From: Glandiceps talaboti
Taxonomy: Eukaryota; Hemichordata; Enteropneusta; Spengelidae
Length of the DNA: 64,000 nt
Assembly: GCF_964340395.1 (NCBI RefSeq)
Contig: NC_135553.1
Location: 2,585,001 to 2,649,000, forward strand
Direction: 5' to 3'
Positions 59,771 through 64,000 of this stretch are shown piece by piece (position 1 is the stretch's first letter; every line of letters begins with the position of its first letter). The position numbers were made by a program, and so were the translations under genes. Under the pieces are notes generated by a model. It made no database searches, had not been told where the DNA came from, and saw nothing but the letters and a program-made list of their open reading frames with translations.

Positions 59771-62009
59771 GATTTTTGTAACAGTGCTATACATATCTTT
59801 TATTTTTAAGTGTCTGTCGAAGGTTATACCAATTGATCCTACTTTTATAGGTAATCTAAGAATCTTTTCGCGTCAAGTTATCAATAACAAACAAAACTAA
59901 AAACTCCTTAACGTCGATTTCGAGACTGAATGGCACGACGTACACTGAATCTGTCTGTGACAAACTTTGTTGATCTTTTAAAACACAATCACGTATGAAA
60001 TATTTACTTAAAAATAAAGATAGTGGGCATTACATTTCATCTACATAGATGAAGGTATTCATTCTGTGCTACCAAACTTCTTGCAAATCTGAATGTGTGT
60101 GTGTGTGTGTGTGTGATTAACTGTACGATCATATGCACATGTATACTGGGAGCTGCATTATTATCATACAGTATCGTTATTACCACGGGCCCTATGACAT
60201 CTTTACAACATAGATAAAATAATAATCAACTTCTGATCATTTTGCTAACATTCAGTTTCAGTAAAATATCATCGTTCGTTAAAATTAATTATTTAATACG
60301 GTATTTCGCAAGGGATACTGAAATCACACAAGGGATACCAAATCCTAAAACAAACTATAATGATCGCCTTTAAACACCGATCGTCGTCGCCAATATATGG
60401 TCAAAGTGTAAATGGCTGTCTGGTGCGATGGAATTGTGCTATTTCAAAAATCAAACTGAAAATAATGTCATCAAGTCCAGAGTAGATTGGAAAGGAAGGC
60501 GATTCAATATTTGTTTAATCAATTTATTTTGTATTAACGATAAGCAATATATCTCTTTTGTACTGTACAAGTGCTGTACTCATTTCTACCTCTGTCCCCA
60601 GGGTATTTTAACAGATAATAGTCCCCCTTCCCTTTGAAAAGAATGTACAAGTTGTAATTCTATTTTTACAACATTTTGCCGTCCGTATTCGTGACTGGAA
60701 ATAACTTGATAGACGAAGTGACGCCATTGACAAACTAACAATCTGTTTGCTCCACATGGTTCGGAAATACTTCACAATTGCGCTAGGGAAAATTCGAGAA
60801 ATTCAGATGAATACGATTTCATCAAAGAACGTCACTGGATGGTATGAGGAAACTTTTATTTGATTGAGTTGAATGCATATTCGTAAATTATTTTTACGGA
60901 AATCGAAGTACTTATCATTTGATGAATGATAACTCCGGACGGAATTGAAAAATGAAAACATAATTATCTAATTATCTAACTAACTTGTGATTGTACTTAT
61001 TAGTCATATTTATTGTATGCTATGGAGTTTTTTATATTACTATTTGGATAAATATACATGTTTTGTCAATTTCCACAAAAACTCACACATTCACTACATC
61101 ATATCAGAACATGTAATACTTTCAGGCTATTGCGTCAAAGAAAATAGTTTCAAGGGTGTACTAGTATAATTACTCTGTATGAAATTTGATGCATACGTTT
61201 GTATTCTAACTATAAAAGCAATGTAAAACCGTTAATAAAATGACATTGAGAACAGTCATAATCCATGCTATGACACTACGTGTATGCATATCTATTGGAA
61301 ATCGTGCAAGTGTCAAAACTCATGAATTCTCCAAATTGGCATATCCATATCAATTACACAAACAGCAGAAGCTATAGTCTTTATCATGTAATCATTTCAA
61401 GTATATTTATTAGTTAAAGATATCAAGCTTGAAAGGGCATATGAACATCTTAAAATCACTTATAAATTCTCATAAAATATCACGTTTGAAAGGACATATG
61501 AACATCTTAAAACGATTTATAAATTGTGAAAAGATATCATGTTTGAAAGGACATACATTGTGATTAATCCATTGCCAATGGACATAAAAGAAACTGCTAC
61601 ACAGCTATAGGATATATGCATCAAGCCTTACAATATTCTCATATTACACAATGACTTGGATTAATTGTCATAATACTCAAAGTCTGTCCAATTTGAGTAA
61701 ATCAAAGACATTTTAAGTTTACATTCATAAACATAGATTAAAAAGGAGCTGATAAATATGTAATTATAAAATACAGTAATAATATTAGTGTAAATTGCAC
61801 AAATGTCTTTTTAAAGAATGATTTGATATTGAAGTGGTCTTCATATATTGGTTGAACAAACATAAGCTATAGTAATATAATGCAACTGTATTACAGATCA
61901 TAGAAAATGACACTAAGCAGTTACTCATTTATTGTACTGTCTTAGAAACACTGAAGTGTACGGAAGCGTATTAGTGCCAAGTTGTAAGGAAAAAAATAAA
62001 ATTTAAAAT
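59771..62009. other. Gene-free AT-rich DNA with a ~57-bp repeat
   Basis: A GT run lies at about 60093-60114. A ~57-bp unit (GATATCA.G.TTGAAAGG, CATATGAACATCTTAAAA) is repeated about 2.4 times at 61419-61556. No gene supported. Confidence 0.55.
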
Positions 62010-62318
62010 CTCGTAATTACGAGATTTCAATTCTCGTAATTACGACTTTTTTCTCGTAATTACGACTTTTTTGTCGTAATTACGAGTTTTCAATTCTCGT
62101 AATTACGACTTTTTTTCTCGTAATTACGAGTTTTCAATTCTCGTAATTACGACTTTTCGATTCTCGTAATTACGACTTTTTGATTCTCGTAATTACGACT
62201 TTTTGATTCTCGTAATTACGACTTTTTTTCTCGTAATTACGAGTTTTCAATTCTCGTAATTACGACTTTTCGATTCTCGTAATTACGACTTTTTGATTCT
62301 CGTAATTACGACTTTTTG
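62010..62318. repeat. TCGTAATTACGA palindrome array 1 (14 units)
   Basis: Fourteen copies of the palindromic core CGTAATTACG are spaced about 20-23 bp apart by T-rich linkers. The linker varies between GACTTTTTGATT, GACTTTTCGATT and GAGTTTTCAATT. A 112-bp block starting at 62108 is repeated at 62220. Each unit contains TAATTA, the classic homeodomain core. Confidence 0.97.
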
Positions 62319-62821
62319 ATGATACATGTGGTAAGCCAACAACAGTTAGTAGCAAGTCAGTTATCACACTGAGCGCGGAATTTAGGAGTGAACCATTTGA
62401 GTTTTGGGATTCCCAAGGTCCATATTTAGAAGGGGGCCCTCTCATTATCAAATATGTAGTATTGTTTTGTTTTTGGTTTGCTGCGGAGGAATGGAGTTAG
62501 AGGTAACATGGAAAATATAAGCAATCACATCAAAATAGTCACAGCCTTAAAATTCGGAAAGTAACTTGTTTTTATGCCATTTTCTTCGCCCCCCCCCTCC
62601 ATCAAGTAACTTTACCCTTATATAGTACTACATTCTAAGCGCTTTCAACGAAGTGCATAAAACGTATTTGGAGCTTGCGTCTTGCTGATCAAAAATAGGT
62701 CACATGCTGCCATTCATGGTGATAAAACATCGTAAGACGCCACATGTTTTATACGAACATGAACTTTACTAATATATACATGTTTTAGATTTTCATAATA
62801 ATCACAGGTTTAATTCTCCGA
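62319..62821. other. Spacer between the two palindrome arrays
   Basis: About 500 bp without a gene. A C8-type run lies at about 62589-62597. There are no unit copies inside, so the arrays are discrete. Confidence 0.5.
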
Positions 62822-63190
62822 GTCGTAATTACGAGAATCGTTCTAAACTTTTTGATTCTCGTAATTACGACTTTTTAATTCTCGTAATTACGACTTTTCG
62901 ATTCTCGTAATTACGACTTTTCGATTCTCGTAATTACGACTTTTCGATTCTCGTAATTACGACTTTTTGATTCTCGTAATTACGACTTTTCGATTCTCGT
63001 AATTACGACTTTTCGATTCTCGTAATTACGACTTTTTAATTCTCGTAATTACGACTTTTTGATTCTCGTAATTACGACTTTTCGATTCTCGTAATTACGA
63101 CTTTTCGATTCTCGTAATTACGACTTTTCGATTCTCGTAATTACGACTATTTGATTGTCGTAATGACGACTTTTTGATTGTCGTAATTAT
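62822..63190. repeat. TCGTAATTACGA palindrome array 2 (14 units plus 2 decayed)
   Basis: Fourteen intact palindromic cores, mostly at 23-bp spacing, then CGTAATGACG and CGTAATTATG at the right edge. Linkers are GACTTTTCGATT or GACTTTTTGATT with one GACTATTTGATT. It is the same family and polarity as array 1, but without the GAGTTTTCAATT linker type. Confidence 0.97.
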
Positions 63191-63740
63191 GAAATTATGA
63201 TTTTTTATTGTTTGTTATTTTTCAATTTTTGAATTGTTCAGACACGAATCTTATAATTTTGATGTACTAAGCAGATGTACTATAGAGTGTTTGACACGGT
63301 AACCGGTTTGTATGATTTGATTGCGTTTTTCGTTTCTTTAAAAAAAACTCGAGTGCATTAAAACAGCGAAGAATATTCTTTCATTATATATCGGCAAAAT
63401 GAATCAATAATGGATTTGAAATTGAAGAAAATAGTATTTACCATCTGATATTTGGTAAAATTCACAACTTTAGTTTAGAATTTTCTTCATTAAGGGTAAA
63501 TCAGATTTATACGGTTTTGAAATTTAAAATTCAATAACGTGGCACCGTAGGTCGTTCGATCAATTTTGAAAATGTGTGGAGACCTTTTCCACGGTTGATA
63601 AATACTTGAATATATGTATTTGGTATGGTATAATAATATTGGTTTGAGGGTCAGTTAGCCAAATGACCGGTTTGTCGAGGTTATTGACCCTGGTATATCA
63701 GGGTGTTTATAGTAGGAAGGCATTGGCGAGACGTCCCCAG
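63191..63740. other. Gene-free spacer
   Basis: AT-rich, with no supported feature. Confidence 0.45.
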
Positions 63741-63815
63741 ATAGAAACTTTATTGATCCTTCTTTTAAGACGTTTCGGACCGGCCGTTAGGTCCTTCATC
63801 AGTCGTAATCCTGTC
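63741..63815 (-). mobile_element. Possible Penelope-like element terminus with hammerhead-like stem-loop
   Basis: On the minus strand: CTGATGA, one A, stem GGACC, loop TAACGGCC, stem GGTCC, then GAAAC and GTC. This matches the conserved parts of a hammerhead core (CUGAUGA..stem II..GAAA) except for the extra A. AATAAAGTTTC lies just downstream. Penelope-like retroelements are known to carry short hammerhead motifs at their ends. Stems I and III are not convincing here and no reverse transcriptase frame is visible, so this is a fragment at best. Confidence 0.4.
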
Positions 63816-64000
63816 TTGTATTGGACAGTTTCCCTACATCTTCATCATTGGATATAAGTTGGAGTTGTGTCCGAAATTCAGCAGAATATCTATATGTTTA
63901 ATATTGGACTCCAATTATTTGAACAAATTCTTTGCTGATGAAGAATTCTTGTTGTTCTGGAATTCTTGTTTTGTGTTTATTATTTGGCTAAGTTCATTGA
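63816..64000. other. Right window edge, possible continuation of the 63.7-kb element
   Basis: No gene. The element at 63741-63815 may extend either way; its boundaries are not visible. Confidence 0.3.

Noticed and set aside
62010-63190. CRISPR-like spacing of short repeats
   Set aside because: Linkers are near-identical rather than unique spacers, and the context is an animal genome.

Overview
The window reads as nuclear DNA of a large, AT-rich, repeat-rich animal genome, most likely a marine invertebrate. It has long pure microsatellites, minisatellites, foldback/MITE-like elements, tRNA-derived SINE-like copies and interspersed repeats ending in GGAC/GACA tails. It has no bacterial-style operons and no viral genes. 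The phylum cannot be fixed from sequence alone: the one receptor gene and the repeat styles would suit an ambulacrarian, an amphioxus or a lophotrochozoan.

Only one protein-coding gene is convincing. It is an intronless class A (rhodopsin-like) neuropeptide GPCR on the minus strand at 22943-24295, 450 residues from its ATG, in the neuropeptide FF / QRFP / SIFamide / orexin region of the family. The E/DRY motif at the end of TM3 is Asn-Arg-Phe and the C-terminus is a possible PDZ ligand. A CGCATGCGC (NRF1-like) site lies about 75 bp upstream of its ATG. Two weaker coding-like patches lie near the left end (2711-2966 and 3462-3917). Both are broken or lack a start, and I name no function for either.

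Layout: 1-85 foldback hairpin. 2.7-4.0 kb GC/CpG-richer patch. 3.97-4.65 kb pure (TC)87 followed by an inverted-repeat/(TA)n structure with a 43-bp flanking duplication. 6.3-8.46 kb 39 tandem copies of a 55-bp unit in exact register. 8.46-8.85 kb SINE-like copy. 8.88-10.0 kb interspersed repeats. 13.8-14.2 kb compound microsatellites around a tRNA-like SINE head. 17.4-18.4 kb three copies of a ~300-bp module carrying nuclear-receptor half-sites. 19.0 kb hairpin. 21.0-21.5 kb GACA/CATA satellite. 22.9-24.4 kb GPCR. 27.95-28.72 kb 41-bp minisatellite split by a ~402-bp palindromic insertion. 31.5 kb nested hairpin element. 38.8-39.06 kb SINE-like copy. 45.0-45.5 kb inverted-repeat element. 45.9-46.9 kb tandem repeats. 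50.5-50.9 kb short TIR element and CATA/CATG satellite. 54.3-54.6 kb compound satellite. 57.4-57.6 kb old foldback. 58.7-59.1 kb SINE-like copy. 59.46-59.77 kb 43-47-bp repeat. 62.0-63.2 kb two arrays built on the palindrome TCGTAATTACGA. 63.7-63.8 kb a Penelope-like or hammerhead-like stem-loop.

I found no multi-gene system. The most unusual structures are the two TAATTA palindrome arrays, the indel-free 39-copy minisatellite with higher-order periodicity, and the repeat module that disperses nuclear-receptor motifs. Nearly all other open frames are low-complexity or chance.
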